A stretch of 64,000 nt of DNA. Source: Isoetes taiwanensis (taxonomy: Eukaryota; Streptophyta; Lycopodiopsida; Isoetales; Isoetaceae). The stretch spans positions 16,983,094-17,047,093 of the forward strand of contig JAJEKV010000025.1 of assembly GCA_021234155.1 (NCBI GenBank), given 5' to 3'. The notes beneath the pieces are model-generated. The model did no database searches. It was not told the origin of the DNA and saw only the letters and a list, made by a program, of their open reading frames with translations. The position numbers were made by a program, and so were the translations under genes. This document shows, in pieces, positions 21,640 through 33,079 of the stretch. Each line of letters begins with the position of its first letter. Position 1 is the stretch's first letter.

Positions 21640-21800
21640 TTCAATTTTCTGTTTTTGTCGCAATGGCATTCATTTTGCCCTACTTCCACCCCACACATCC
21701 CATAGGTTACAACCTTTGGATGTGGCATGCTTTACACCATTCAAAGTAGCATTCAAAAGGTTGAGGTCTTCCTATATGGTTAGCAAGGGAGGACAGAGCC
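21640..21800 (+). pseudogene. pogo-type transposase fragment
   Basis: The frame contains GIHFALLPPHTSHRLQPLDV followed by ACFTPFKVAFKRLRSSYM. It closely parallels the 3' part of the DDE domain in the transposase at 43603-44139 on the other strand (HFAILPAHTSHALQPLDV, CFGPFKIAFRKLRARYM). It carries the last catalytic Asp (PLDV). No upstream or downstream domain is recognisable beside it, so it is an isolated relic. Confidence 0.65.
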
Positions 21801-21900
21801 AAAGAGGGAGGACATTGCAGAGCTTGATATTTAAAGTGTCTAACCACCTTAGACTTTAATATCTTAAGAGCCCCCAACTCTTTAGGTTGCGCCCCTAGCA

Positions 21901-24185
21901 ATCATGTTATGGTGCACCATAACAGAACTGGGAACAAGCGACAGTAATTTGAATGCCAATCACATCAAATTATTCCATTAGCCCAACAACTAACATGCAT
22001 GTTAAATATCCACAATAGTCTGCATAATAGTAACATATTTTTAATGATAAACAAGTTGTGTCTCACTCATGAATAATCCTAAGTTGTTTTCTTCGCCAGA
22101 CTCAACCTATGTTTCACAACTTCAAGGTCCAACCCACCAAATTTAAACCCCATTTTGATAAATGGCCAAATTCAAGCTGCATTTTTCATTTTGGAACCAT
22201 GCAATAATTTCATTTTCTAGATGCAGTACGAAGGAATTCTCAATCTGGTGGATTGAACCTTCAAACTTCTGATGACTCTGGACCTTCAACCTTTGCTTTC
22301 TTGCTTTATCCATGATGCAACCAAGAACTCTAGCGATAGAAAAACACTACAACTTTTCTTCAACAGATCTATTTTTCTTTAAAGATTGATTTTTTTCCAT
22401 GACTTAAGCCATTGTGTGTGGTTATTCTGGATTTGCAATCGGACATGCTGCCTTTGAGGTTTGAAGACATTTGCGTCCTCTGCTTGGAACCTGAATCGGT
22501 TAAAGGGTTCAAAACCCATGCTCGCCATTATACCAAGATAAACGGCCTCGCCTTAATGGGCTCACGGCTCGCCCATTTATTTGTCATAATGACCTCACAT
22601 AGGGGTTTAACCTCTTCATTTCTTCATTTCCTAGTTGAAAAAATCATTATTCTTGTTGAATGCAATTCATGGCTGCAGCCAAAGAAAATGCAACATACTC
22701 GACATTTTTCGGACCTAAATTTTTTCGTTATAAGTGAAACAATGTATTTCGTCACAAGTAGAGGCATAACTAAATGGTTTGCTTAGATACTTATACAAAA
22801 AAATATCGACCAAAAATATAAACTTCGCCCATAAAAGCACCCTTTTTATACTCTTCCCCACACCAGATGCTCTGCGATTCTTCCAATTGTTTGGGCAAGT
22901 TATGCATCTCCTGCTACTCCTGAAAGCAGGATCACACTTCAAAAAACTAATCCGACCCCATAATTCATGATGAAAACCAGATTGAAGCTCATTTACAGCT
23001 TTTTAAATTTCAAAATCCTTGAAAAAATCCACAAAAGTCGTTGCCAAAGTTTAGAACTGCAAGGTGTTAAACTAAAAACACCCACGATAATACATTAACA
23101 ACCATAGCAAGCATAGAATAATTTAAGGGCTAAATTTAGCCATTTGGCGATTTTTTAGCACATTTTCAAAAAAAATTGGCTAAAGTAAATGGAAAAAATT
23201 GGAAAAAAAATAATAATTTTAGCTTAACTTTTTTCGGGACTGCACCAACCCTGGAGCTCTTTAGCCAAGCGTTAGAAAGTAAAAGTGTGAAATTTTGTAG
23301 TGTTTAGCTAAACTATAGAAACTTTTAGAATGAATTTCGGGCTAGTTTAGCTAACATCATTCTAGTTTATATGAAATATATGACTAGTAGTTTAGTTTCT
23401 AGCATGATGAATTAATTTGAGTCCTAGACTTTACTAGTTAGCATTATTTTAGAATGTTTTCACAAAGAAAATGACTAAAATAAGTGGAATATATTGAAAA
23501 AAATTATAGTAATTTAGTTTAATCTTTTCTGTTGGCCACACCATAGAAATTTTTGGGATGATGTTTGGGTTAGTTTAGCTAAACACTAGAAAGTATGAGA
23601 GGCAAAATATATAGAGTTTAGCTAAACCACATAAAGTTTTGGGATTAATATTGAGCAAGTTTAGCTAAAGTTATTCTGGCTAATAAGAAATATGTGATTA
23701 GTAATTTATTCCCTGATAGCAAGTACCAAATATTATAATTTTTTTCATGTACGTAACATGCTAAAGAAATTTAAAGTGCAAGAATGCCATTCTTTAGATA
23801 TCTCAATGCCAACAATATCATTAATAACCCTATGCCATATTAATTTTCATGCGCTCTGCTGAATTTTTATATACTAGACTAGAAAATGGTGGCCTTTTCT
23901 GTGACCAATTGTTTTAAACATTTAGCTCAGAAATTCTACTTCAAACCTCGGTTGTCAAAAGGGATTGTTTAACAAAATGTGCTAATGTAGTTTTCTCATC
24001 GCTGTAAGTTATAACGTGCTGGAAAATATACAGAATTTATTTTTACTCAAAGCACATGGTCTTGAAACGGACAAAATAAAGATTTCCCATTACATTTTGC
24101 ACGCATGTACATAGCCATAAGATAGATCTTGAAGTAGAAGTTCCTATGAAACATTGCCACGTTTTGTGTCCACCTAATTCATTGC
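21901..24185. other. Non-coding, AT-rich stretch with degenerate repeats
   Basis: No convincing gene. An open frame of 124 codons at 22412-22786 has no recognisable motif. From about 23130 to 23700 the sequence repeats TTTAGCTAAA-type words and starts with AGCCATTTGGCGATTTTTTAG, which resembles the end of the insertion at 44147 (AGCCAAATGGCGATTTTTCA). A decayed member of that non-autonomous family is likely. Confidence 0.4.
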
Positions 24186-24191
24186 TTTTAC

Positions 24192-26780
24192 TCATCTAGA
24201 CAGTTTTTGCCTGGTTGGGGTTCTGAAGAGATGAACTTTGAGAGTTCTGGGACCTAATACTTCTAACACTAGTTCATCTCCTATTTTAAGATGGTGACAT
24301 CTTTTGAAATCACTCCATCCAGCACAAAAGCCTCCTTTCCGTGTCCAGCGCAGCTCATGGCTGTAGCCATCTAGGCAAGAAAATGTCACATAATCACCAT
24401 ATTCCAGACCTAACATGTGCTTCCTGATAAATTCTGTGCCAAAATACTGTTATAAGAGAAAAAACAGTGTTACGAATGTTCAAACTTCATCACATCAAGT
24501 ATGAATGAGTTAGAAATTCATCATTAGATGGGAAGTAATATTACTTACAAATTGTTTATCAAGCCTATATTTTGTTACCTCCACGGGAATAGATGGTTTG
24601 CTTAGATTTTTACAGTAATATTGAACCTCAGCCTTCAATGATTTTGCAAAAAGCTCTATTTTCTTCTCAGCAAGGGTGCTGCAATTGTAGATATAGAAAG
24701 TGATGGCATTTTGGCTTGTTAATTCCAACAGTGCCATATCACCTAGTTTGATACCATGCACTTCAACGAGTCCGCGCCATCCAATACCAAGACCTTTGAA
24801 TGTAGAAGTAGATAACCACCTTACCTGTTTGCTCTTGCCACCAGAAATTGTTATGTCCACCATGCTGCGATGTTGTGCAGAAAGATTGGCTGCAAACATC
24901 CTTGGAAGCTCCTGAAAAGACCAAGTTTTTCTTTATTAACCAAGCTGTATATAAATGATGGCACAAAATGACCTACACATTTGCTCTTCAGTTTATTTGC
25001 TGTGAACTCCATAATCTCACTTGGATTCTTCAGTCCTTTCTTTGCTTCTGCTATATGCTTCATTGTTTTCTCCAGTGTTTTATCCCTGCCAGCTTTAAAT
25101 CTGTGCATTGCCTTTAAGACAGTGTTCTCTATATTCATAGCCACTCCATTGGTAGCATAGTTGGGCCGACCCACCGACCTAGCCGACCTGCCGACCTAGG
25201 TGGGAGAAGACCGACCTAGGTGGGGATTTTTTGCCGACCTACCGACCTATTCTGCCAAAATTCAAACAATATCTACATAGAGAATCAATACTTCATAGCA
25301 AGTTGTTTCTCATGAATTTCAGACAAAAACTGTGGAGTCCTAAAAACTGTGGAGTCCTGACAACAGTAGCAAGAGAATTTAACATTGAAAATTGTAAGAA
25401 AGATTGAGGCTGTAGAACAACAAAACAGAGTCTATAAATTCTCAAACCAAGTTGAACAAACTCAAGCATCCGAAGGTAGTGTTGGAAAATAAAAAAGCCA
25501 TACACTGCAGTCCAAAATACACCATACACCAGCAACAGGAATGAAGATATTATTAGAGATATATTCTTCTTAAGAATGATTAATAAGTAGGTACCTGTGT
25601 GGTGGAGCAAGCAACAGCGTCGAACAAATTGTATGATAGCCTTTGCTGGGCAGTCCAGGTGCCTGGTCCCATTCTGTAGGCATGATGAAGATTTTAAGTG
25701 AAGCTCTAACGTTAGACAGTACAAAATTTGAAAAGGATTTGTGTTTACCCAACAACAAAGAAGGAAGTTCCATCCAAATGCCATGACTGCACAAATCTTT
25801 CCGTGTTCTGGAAGATTATTTCGATAAATCCGTGATATTCACCAGTGCTATTGCTGGATGGGTCAGCAAATCTAAAGTTCTCCCTTTCTAAGGAGATGCA
25901 TTATAGCCTTCTATGTAAGCAACAGAATAAAACTTGAAAACTTAACATAAACATATAAATAATGACTCAATCGCTACTGCAATCAGTGACCTAATATAAT
26001 CAGGGACCTAATAATTGCTAATCGCTACTGGAATGAGACATAATACAATAGAACAGTGCAAGACTGACCTCAAAATCGGCTGTTCTGGCATCTTTAGATT
26101 AGTCTTCCATCCTAGAATCGAAAAAATTGTGCAACAAGCTTACTTGGAGCTCGATTGGGCTATGTCTTGGCCTTACATCGATTGAAACAGAGCGCAGAAG
26201 GACTCGGTAAGGGATTTGGATGCCGAAATCTAGTCCAAAATGCTCTGTTCTGGCTGTTTCAACGCCTACGGGATGCAAGACAGAAAAGGGGGGAAATTTT
26301 TTTTTTGGCCTTTTAAGACCCATCCGACCTTGGGTCGGATTAGGCCGACTCCGACCTAGGTCGGAAACGCTCGGATTTTAGGGCCGACCTAGGTCGGCCC
26401 CAACCATGATTGGTAGAAGGCTCTGTATGTTTAACCTTCTTTACGTTGTTAGAAGAATCTGTAAGTTTAACCTTTTGAAAATTGGCAGAATCTGAACATT
26501 TGGTCTTCGTCTTCTGGAGTTTGGCATCAACATTTTTGGTAGAAAACATGTTCTGCATTATTTCAATTTCAACCAGCAACTCAGAACATTGGAAAAGCTT
26601 GCAGAAAAGAATATCTCCCTTTCTTATGCCATTATCCACTTCAAATTTCCTCCATCCATCTGCAAGGTATATTTTGTGATGGCGTTTAATAACTTGAACA
26701 CTATGTTGCGCACCTTCTGGGCCTTGAATGACTAGAGAACCACTGCAGAGGTGCTGATTGACGATGTGGAAAGGAAGTTC
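24192..26780 (-). pseudogene. REM-like gene with three B3 DNA-binding domains, disrupted by a hAT-type element
   Basis: Minus-strand exons with good splice signals: 26780-26409 (acceptor TGCATAG; B3 domain 1, ELPFHIVNQHL...DGWRKFEVDNGIRKGDILFC), continuing after a transposon at 25155-24977 (NGVAMNIENTVLKAMHRF; donor GTAGGT), 24911-24549 (acceptor TTTTCAG; B3 domain 2, ELPRMFAANLSAQH, GWRGLVEVHGIKLGDMALLEL; donor GTAAGT) and 24446-24192 (B3 domain 3, FGTEFIRKHM, GDELVLEVLGPRTLKVHLF, stop). B3 domains bind DNA in plant transcription factors; tandem B3 arrays are typical of the REM subfamily. The exon that should precede 26780 was not found. The transposon inserted in coding sequence: without it and one target copy the frame is continuous. 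The gene is probably non-functional unless the insert is spliced out. Confidence 0.85.
25156..26408. mobile_element. Non-autonomous hAT-type element in the B3 gene
   Basis: 1253 bp flanked by a perfect 8-bp target duplication ATTGGTAG (25148-25155 and 26409-26416). Its ends are inverted: CATAGTTGGGCCGACC on the left, CATGGTTGGGGCCGACC on the complement of the right. Subterminal zones are crowded with CCGACCTAGG/CCTAGGTCGG palindromes, plausible transposase-binding sites. No transposase is encoded; a 163-codon minus-strand frame inside has no recognisable domain. Confidence 0.85.
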
Positions 26781-27348
26781 CTATGCAATACAGAAACAAA
26801 TGTTGAAATATAGAATTGAATTGGACAGGAAGTTCTTATGCAATAGAAATGAACTTAAATATGAAAAGGCTGGGAAGGGCAACCCATGAATTAGATACCA
26901 AGCAAGGTTCGGCCCCAACTGTAGCTGTAAAATGTTGTAGCATTCTTCTCGCCATCTTTCCCACAATTCTAAAACTGAAATTTTATTTCAAGTATCAAGT
27001 CTGTCACCATCGTATAAAGCCGCCATCATTCATATCCGCATATCCAGAAGCACAGCCATCATTCTTTAAACATTATCATGGTTGGAATTGGGAGCGCTAA
27101 TTTCTAGAAAGGAAAGGAGGAGGCATAATGAAAAATAATGTACTACAGACATATGTAGGCTATGTCAGGCCTTTGGTTTTCCTTCTTGTCTTTGGAGCAT
27201 ATTTCAAAGACATCTTCACGTTCCGACCTCCCTATCATTTTCATTCTTGGAAAAAACTAATTGGAAATTGATGATACATTTTCATTGCCTTGGAAACTAA
27301 TTGAAAAATAAGGTGTCTACACATGAAACTGATGATATACGATAAGAT

Positions 27349-27620
27349 ATAGTGCTTAAATTGCTACGTTATTATTTGGTAAAATTGGTTCTAAGAATTT
27401 GTTCACACACAAAGACATGTATCTTAATTGAGTATAGTGCTTAAATTGCTATGTTATTATTTGGTAAAATTTGGTTCTCCGAGTTTGTTCACAAAGACAT
27501 ATATCTTAATTGACTAGAGATAGATAGTGTTTTCTACTTTGGCAAAATCTAGTTCCAAGAATTTGTTCACAAAGACATATATCTTAATTGACTAGAGACA
27601 GATAGTGTTTTTTATGTCAT
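27349..27620. repeat. Imperfect tandem repeat, 78-90 bp units
   Basis: Three units begin ATAGTG at 27349, 27434 and 27524, with a partial fourth at 27602. They share TTTGTTCACAAAGACATATA and TCTTAATTGA-type cores. No coding potential. Confidence 0.85.
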
Positions 27621-27628
27621 GCCACATT

Positions 27629-27811
27629 GGCATTGGCATCATCCATGAGGATATATGACAAACCCCCAGAGGATTGGATGCTCCCCAAAAATTGGCAACA
27701 TTCATTAGGACATATGAGTGGCATTGGCATCATCCATGAGGACATATGACAAACCCCCAGAGGATTGGATGCTCCCCAAGAATTGGCAACATTCATTAAG
27801 ACATATGACGG
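27629..27811. repeat. Tandem repeat, two 91-bp units
   Basis: The units start GGCATTGGCATCATCCATGA at 27629 and 27720 and are nearly identical; a degraded third part follows to about 27860. The unit contains CCCCCAGAGGATTGGATGC. Confidence 0.85.
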
Positions 27812-27930
27812 ACCCCGAAAGACTTGAATGTGGCAGCATCAATGAGGACATATGTGGGACTCCCAGAGACTTGAACACGAGGTCTCTTAATTGCTAACCC
27901 AATGGACTAGCCACTGAATCGAATAAGGGA
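27811..27930 (-). repeat. tRNA-derived SINE-like fragment
   Basis: On the minus strand a box-A-like TAGTCCATTGGGTTAGCAA is followed about 20 bp later by a box-B-like GTTCAAGTCTC, the layout of a tRNA-type RNA polymerase III promoter. No intact tRNA fold, so a SINE or tRNA relic. Confidence 0.4.
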
Positions 27931-28171
27931 GACAAAGAGACAAAATATGATTTGAAATGAATGGTAACATACTAGTGGCACGTGGACGTTTGGTCTAGTG
28001 GAACACTAGTCCTAGAATAAATCTGCCACGTTCAAGGCCACCCAGAGTAAAAACAAATTGTGTAATTTCCAAGACTATTTAAGATGTAGGAATTAGGTCG
28101 AGTACAATTGTAAAGTAAAAGATACATAGAATTGCACTTGCACTTACTGGCATGTTCAAGCAATGCTTATC

Positions 28172-28176
<5 letters not shown>

Positions 28177-28202
<26 letters not shown>

Positions 28203-28400
28203 GGGAAAGGAAGGATTATATTAATCATAACTTAAGTACATACAAAATAAGGCTCAAAGCTCATATCAGAGAAAATTAAATATAAACAAAACAACCAATT
28301 GTCCATTGGCAACGAGAAAAGTCTGTCAAAACAGGATCACCTTCACAGCCATATGCCAGGGATGGAGGGGACAGAGTTTTGGGAAATTGGTAGGGGAGCA
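28177..28400 (-). repeat. LINE-type 3' end with poly(A)
   Basis: A run of 26 T (28177-28202) is followed on the plus strand by GGGAAAGGAAGGATTATATT; read on the minus strand this is AATATAATCCTTCCTTTCCC then poly(A), the common form of plant LINE tails. No reading frame is recognisable here. Confidence 0.55.
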
Positions 28401-29802
28401 GCAGAATTATCTGCCTTTTTTCTTTGTACCATAGGAGGAAAAACTTGATTTCTAGAATGTGGGCCTTTATTTTTATTTTTTATTTTCTGAATTGATGCCA
28501 TATTTACCTACCAAGAAGATTGTCTTAGAATGAAGATATTACTTGCTACATAATCTAAATATATATCTTAATGTAAGACATAAATGTAATTTGGCTTCCA
28601 TTCAGCCCTCTCGTCCAATCGTGAGATGTCACGGCATACTTTTTTTCTAGGAATTTGCCTTCCAAATATACATTTAAAATATATTAATTTTAAATTTTCT
28701 ATTAAGACAAAACTTGCTAAATATTTCTATACATATTTAACATTCCAGGTGACATTCCAATTACCATTCTATTTTCATTTAACATTCTGATTGATGTTCT
28801 ATTTCTACCTAACATTCTGATTCACATTCTTGTATACATTCAGAAACATGCAAGGTCACAATAAACACTTGCTGAGCTTGTTTAGGAACTGGAATCAAAT
28901 TCAAAGCCTTCTGAACTTCTGGGCTTTCTTCTTCATACCAGACATTCTCATCAATCTTAGGGAAGTCATCATCTGCTTCTTCAATACCAGATGGAGACCT
29001 AACAACAGGAATAGGACAAGAAGTTGAAGGTGCAAGCAATTGAGTAAGAATAGAAGAAATTGAACATAGAGTAGACGCAGCTGAACCTAGAACTGGAACA
29101 GTAGTATTAGACATAACAAGAGGAGATCCCATCATAACAAGAGCTAAGTTTGAAGAAGTTCTAGCAAGAGCTGTCATTCCAGAATTTATAGCAACAGAAG
29201 GCATTGAAGTACAAAAGAAATTAGGCATTAACGTTGAAGAACTACTAGGTCCCGGAATTGACATGGAAGAACTAGCAAAAGGTCCCTTGCAGCTTCAATT
29301 TTGTCCAGTATCTTCATCTCTTCGACATAGATATTAGCAAACATCCTTCTTGTCACGTCTTCATTAAACGGCGGCGCAACGACATCCACGGCAACCTTAG
29401 CCTGGATTTCTATCGTTCTATCATACCTAAATTCAAAAAAACAAGTTTAGAAATTCAAGGAATCCAGAAATTCAAAAGTTCTAAAATTACCTTTTATAAG
29501 CTTCTGGACTTCGATGGTCTGTTACCTGCATATCCAAATTGATAGGAACTCCATTACGCGTCATTCTTGAAACAAGTGTAGAACGACCACTCTTGCCACT
29601 GAAATTCCCTTCAACGCCTATTGCCTCCATCATATACTTCATCCAAGAACCTAATTTACCGCCATTTACTCTATGTTTGCAATTAAACAAAACCTGTAAT
29701 ATAGATGTAGAAAAAACAACATTGAAATAAGAAATGTCAGAATAGAAAACTCATATTGGTTCTTGGCTTTGAGATAGCTTGCATGAAATAAAATATGACT
29801 TG

Positions 29803-30107
29803 GGTGAAAGCATGCTAGGGTGTACCATTTAAAGTACTTTTTAGGGAGTGTGAAACTACCCAGAAAAGTACCCAGCACTGGGTACTGGGAACTTGCATAA
29901 ATGCCACAATAAACAATAAGTTTGAGAGTTAATTCATTTATTTTAGTATCTAATAGTATTGTTATTCTCTAGTACTATAACCTTCAATTCAAAAATGTTT
30001 GATTGATTTTAATGGAAAGAAAAAACAGAAAGTACCAGTTTTAAAAGTACCTAGTGTAGGTACTTTTGAGGGTTCCAAAAGTGGTACACCGTAGCATGCT
30101 TTTACCC
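29803..30107. mobile_element. MITE in an intron of Crypton-type copy 1
   Basis: 305 bp with inverted ends (GGTGAAAGCATGCTAGGGTG and, on the complement, GGGTAAAAGCATGCTACGGTG) flanked by ACTTG on both sides (29798-29802, 30108-30112). No coding capacity; superfamily unclear. Confidence 0.65.
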
Positions 30108-30673
30108 ACTTGTTTACCTTCACTTCATCCATCTTGCTCAACAGGTAAAATCCCACATCTATAATCCTCTAAACGAGATAAATGCAAATCAAATTGCTTG
30201 AAAGTTAGCACAACATCTTTTTCAAAGCATTTCAGCGCCATTCTAAATGCCTCTTCTTGGTACCTATCCATTCCTACATCCCAATTCTTACTCGTTCTCT
30301 CGTCATATTCAATATACTCATGCCTCTGAAATTGCAATCCTAAATAGCTCAGTCTGACCTCTAATACCCCATCTAGAAACACAATAGAATAACTACCTTC
30401 ACTGCAGACCCGTAGCATGATATATCTGATGGTCGGGATGCCTAAGCAAAGCTAAATTTTCTGAACATATCATGTAACCTACAATTTAGAAAGATAATGT
30501 TAAGAGATAAACATTGAGAAATTAAATGAAAGCAATAAAGAAAATTAATGTACGATTTAGTTGGAAACATTTTTCCATCTAATTTCACAACCTGTAGAAT
30601 AAATTCCTCCAACATTCTAGCAAATTCTTTCATATCCAGATCTTCAACATGTTTGCTAACATCTAAACCATGA

Positions 30674-31604
30674 CAGGGTATTTTTTAGTGGCCCCGGCGG
30701 GCCAGTTGGCCACACATTCACATATTTCGTAAAATAGTCGGCCACGCCTGAGCAGGATGCATTCTCACCATGACCAAAGGGTGGTGGCCAGTTCAAAGTA
30801 CCATTTAATTAAATTTACTTCATAGGTGGCCAATTTGATATTTGCCAAATCTTCAAACCCCTATGGCGTGGCCATTCCAAAATGTTATGTGCACTAGCAA
30901 CTTGTTGTGGTGGCCATTTAAACCATGGAATAATTTTATATTTTAAGGGCTATGGCCAAGCTCTATATTGGCCAAGTATAGGGACTTAATTTTGCCACTT
31001 GTAGGGGGTTGAAATCTATTTGAGTTTGGCCCTAAAATTCTAAAAGCATATCTAATAATATAGTGTTTCGTTCTTCTTCTGGTTTTTTTTTTTGGGCCGA
31101 TTTGCAATTTGCATCCCAAATTTGTTCTTCGTCATCTAGCCCGAATATGCTCTTCATCACCCCAATTCAAATCAAGGTTAGTTTCCATTTACCAAGTACC
31201 TGCATTATGGCTTTGGGTGAGATCTGTCCTACCAAATCCATTTGCACTTCTGCCTAAATTCAACATGTTTAGAACATTCAAATGATCTTATAGTAATCTT
31301 AGTTAGAGAAGTGTAGCAATCTTAATTAGAGAAGTGTAGCATGTATTTGTATAGAACGTCATAGAAACTAGATATCATCTTAGTGACGTGGCTATCATCT
31401 TTACATTTTTGATGTATGGATGTGGCCAATTCAAATTCTTGAAAAAAAAAATAGTTTCATGATTTCGCCATTTAAGTTACAACCTTTTGCTATAATGATT
31501 TGGAAAAGGGCCAGGCCAAACTACGCTTAGCAAATTATTTAAGGTAAGTAGTGGCCAATATTTTACGCCCCGTCAAATATGTAAGGAGGTTAAAAAATAC
31601 CCTG
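30674..31604. mobile_element. Non-autonomous hAT-type element in Crypton-type copy 1
   Basis: 931 bp with inverted repeats CAGGGTATTTTTTA at both ends and a perfect 8-bp target duplication AACCATGA (30666-30673, 31605-31612). The interior repeats TGGCCA-type words (GGCCAGTTGGCCAC and similar) and encodes nothing recognisable. It interrupts coding sequence; the frame is in phase on both sides once it and one target copy are removed. Confidence 0.9.
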
Positions 31605-32627
31605 AACCATGATGCTTATGCCATTCATCAAACCTCTTTCTCACCCAATCAACCCTATTCTTACTCTCGTTCATGCTGCCTTCGTTAACTTCTTTTACAA
31701 GGTTGCTATCTAACTCAAGAAAAGGCACACTCTTTCCCTTACTCTTCCTCCCGCTTTTTGAAATACTAGCAGCATTCTGGACATCGACATTCTCTTGATC
31801 GTTAGTTGCATTCTGCAAGTCAAAATCTCCAACATCACTAACTTCTACTCAAACCACTAGCTTCAGCTTGTTGCATGTAAGAATCTATAGCATCCTCTCC
31901 AAATTCGTCCACCAGATTTTCCTCAAAGTCTTTTCCTCAAAGTCTGCTTCATTTTCATCAGAAGCATCTCTCACCAAGCAAAAGGATGGAGTCTCGTCCA
32001 TATTCTGCATAATCAAACGAAAATCACTCTGCATGTCAAGAATAGATAAACTAAAGAGATATATCTATGCATATTACCTGAAAGAGTTCGTCTTTCTCCA
32101 AGAAATATTATGGAAAAATAAATTTAGATCTAAGAAAATGATACAAGCAACTTAAAAGCAAAATGAAGGGGATATACATGTAGTAGATCTGGAACAACAG
32201 ATCAAGAACACAAAAAGGCAGCTCAAGAACACAATTATGCAGTAGATCTTGCATAGTAACTCAAGAAACACAAAAAGACGATAGATCTTACACTGGAGCA
32301 AGAATCCTACAAAGAAAACCTGGTAAAACAAGCACATAAACAGGAAATTAGTACATTCATAGAGAACATGGTAAGAACACAATAAAACAGAGCAAGAACA
32401 AAAAAGAAAATCATGCATAAGCATCCCTGACCTTCCTAATTTGTAGTGCCAATGCAATCGACCTTCAAAATCACGCCCGATGGCCTAGCGCCATAATCGA
32501 CCTCCTTTGCCATCGTCGGCCAGAAAGGAACAGAAAAAAATGTAACAGTCCAAAATGGGTAAATGCTATCGCTATGTATCAGTTGCTAATTCGCTGAACA
32601 GAAGCCCAAGTTGCATTCGCATTGCAT

Positions 32628-32728
32628 GAATGTTTTTTTCGCAAACATTCTTGGTGTGTGAAATGCCTCGGCACTCCGTGTGTCAGCATTTTCCACACCA
32701 GGAATGTTTGCAAAAAAAAACATTCCTG
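32628..32728. repeat. Inverted repeat (hairpin)
   Basis: Arms of about 40 bp, GAATGTTTTTTTCGCAAACA on the left and the complement of TGTTTGC..ACATTC on the right, surround a short spacer containing AATGCCTCGGCACTCC. It may be a small foldback MITE. No reading frame. Confidence 0.65.
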
Positions 32729-32843
32729 TATACGTAATTAAGACAACAATGGTATTGAAATGCTTACTCATATTTTATTTCATTTGAAGGATAAGAAACT
32801 TAATTAATTATAAACAATGATACAACTATTGCTGAAAGGTATT

Positions 32844-33068
32844 ACAACATGGCAACTGGGGAGCCCATTCCGTCTCCGGAATGGAAAACGACACTCCAAT
32901 TCTGCTCAGCAGGTCATGAACAGGTAATCAGCTGCTAAATCCCTTCTCCCCAGTTGATATGTTGTGGGGGGATGACGTTGGGTCGCTGATTCCAGGACCC
33001 GCTCCCGGCTGCCGCCGGTCGCATGACCCCCTGGAATCAGCTTCCCAACTTCCATCCCCCCATACAAT
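32844..33068. repeat. Cluster of consecutive hairpins
   Basis: ACAACATGGCAACTGGGGAG (32844-32863) pairs with CTCCCCAGTTGATATGTTGT (32946-32965) and encloses CCATTCCG..CGGAATGG. Next, GTGGGGGGATGACGTTGGG pairs with CCCAACTTCCATCCCCCCA (ending near 33065) around an inner GCTGATTCCAGG/CCTGGAATCAGC stem with a GC-rich loop. The arrangement is ordered rather than random, but I cannot assign it. Confidence 0.55.
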
Positions 33069-33079
33069 TCGACGTCCAA

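Larger units (their letters stand above)
28809..32010 (-). pseudogene. Crypton-type tyrosine recombinase gene, copy 1
   Basis: Minus-strand multi-exon gene. Exon pieces: about 31990-31613 plus 30665-30554 (acidic N-terminus, then core-binding helices DWVRKRFDEWHKHHG and EFILQVVKLDGKMFPTKS), 30478-30118 (EYDERTSKNWDVGMDRYQEEAFR), 29693-29491 (SGKSGRSTLVSRMTRNGVP, VTDHRSPEAYKR) and 29426 downwards (YDRT..., then a Ser/Thr-rich tail). Signatures fit Crypton/DUF3504-type recombinases: Lys in TSKN, K-x-x-R in place of H-x-x-R, and H-R...Y in DHRSPEAYKR-YDRT. Splice sites are GT-AG and the intron before YDRT is shared with copy 2. The section holding the first catalytic Arg is poorly preserved; frameshifts exist near 29280 and 31930. 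A hAT element and a MITE interrupt it. Confidence 0.75.

Noticed and set aside
22412-22786. 124-codon plus-strand frame
   Set aside because: No domain, low-complexity neighbourhood and no homologous copy in the window.
25293-25784. 163-codon minus-strand frame within the hAT-type element as a transposase
   Set aside because: Cys/Leu-rich with no hAT dimerisation or zinc-finger motif; likely chance.
27349-27811. Tandem repeats as a CRISPR array
   Set aside because: Units are contiguous without spacers and the context is a plant nuclear genome.
32586-32771. 61-codon frame over the hairpin at 32628
   Set aside because: Arises from the inverted repeat; no motif.
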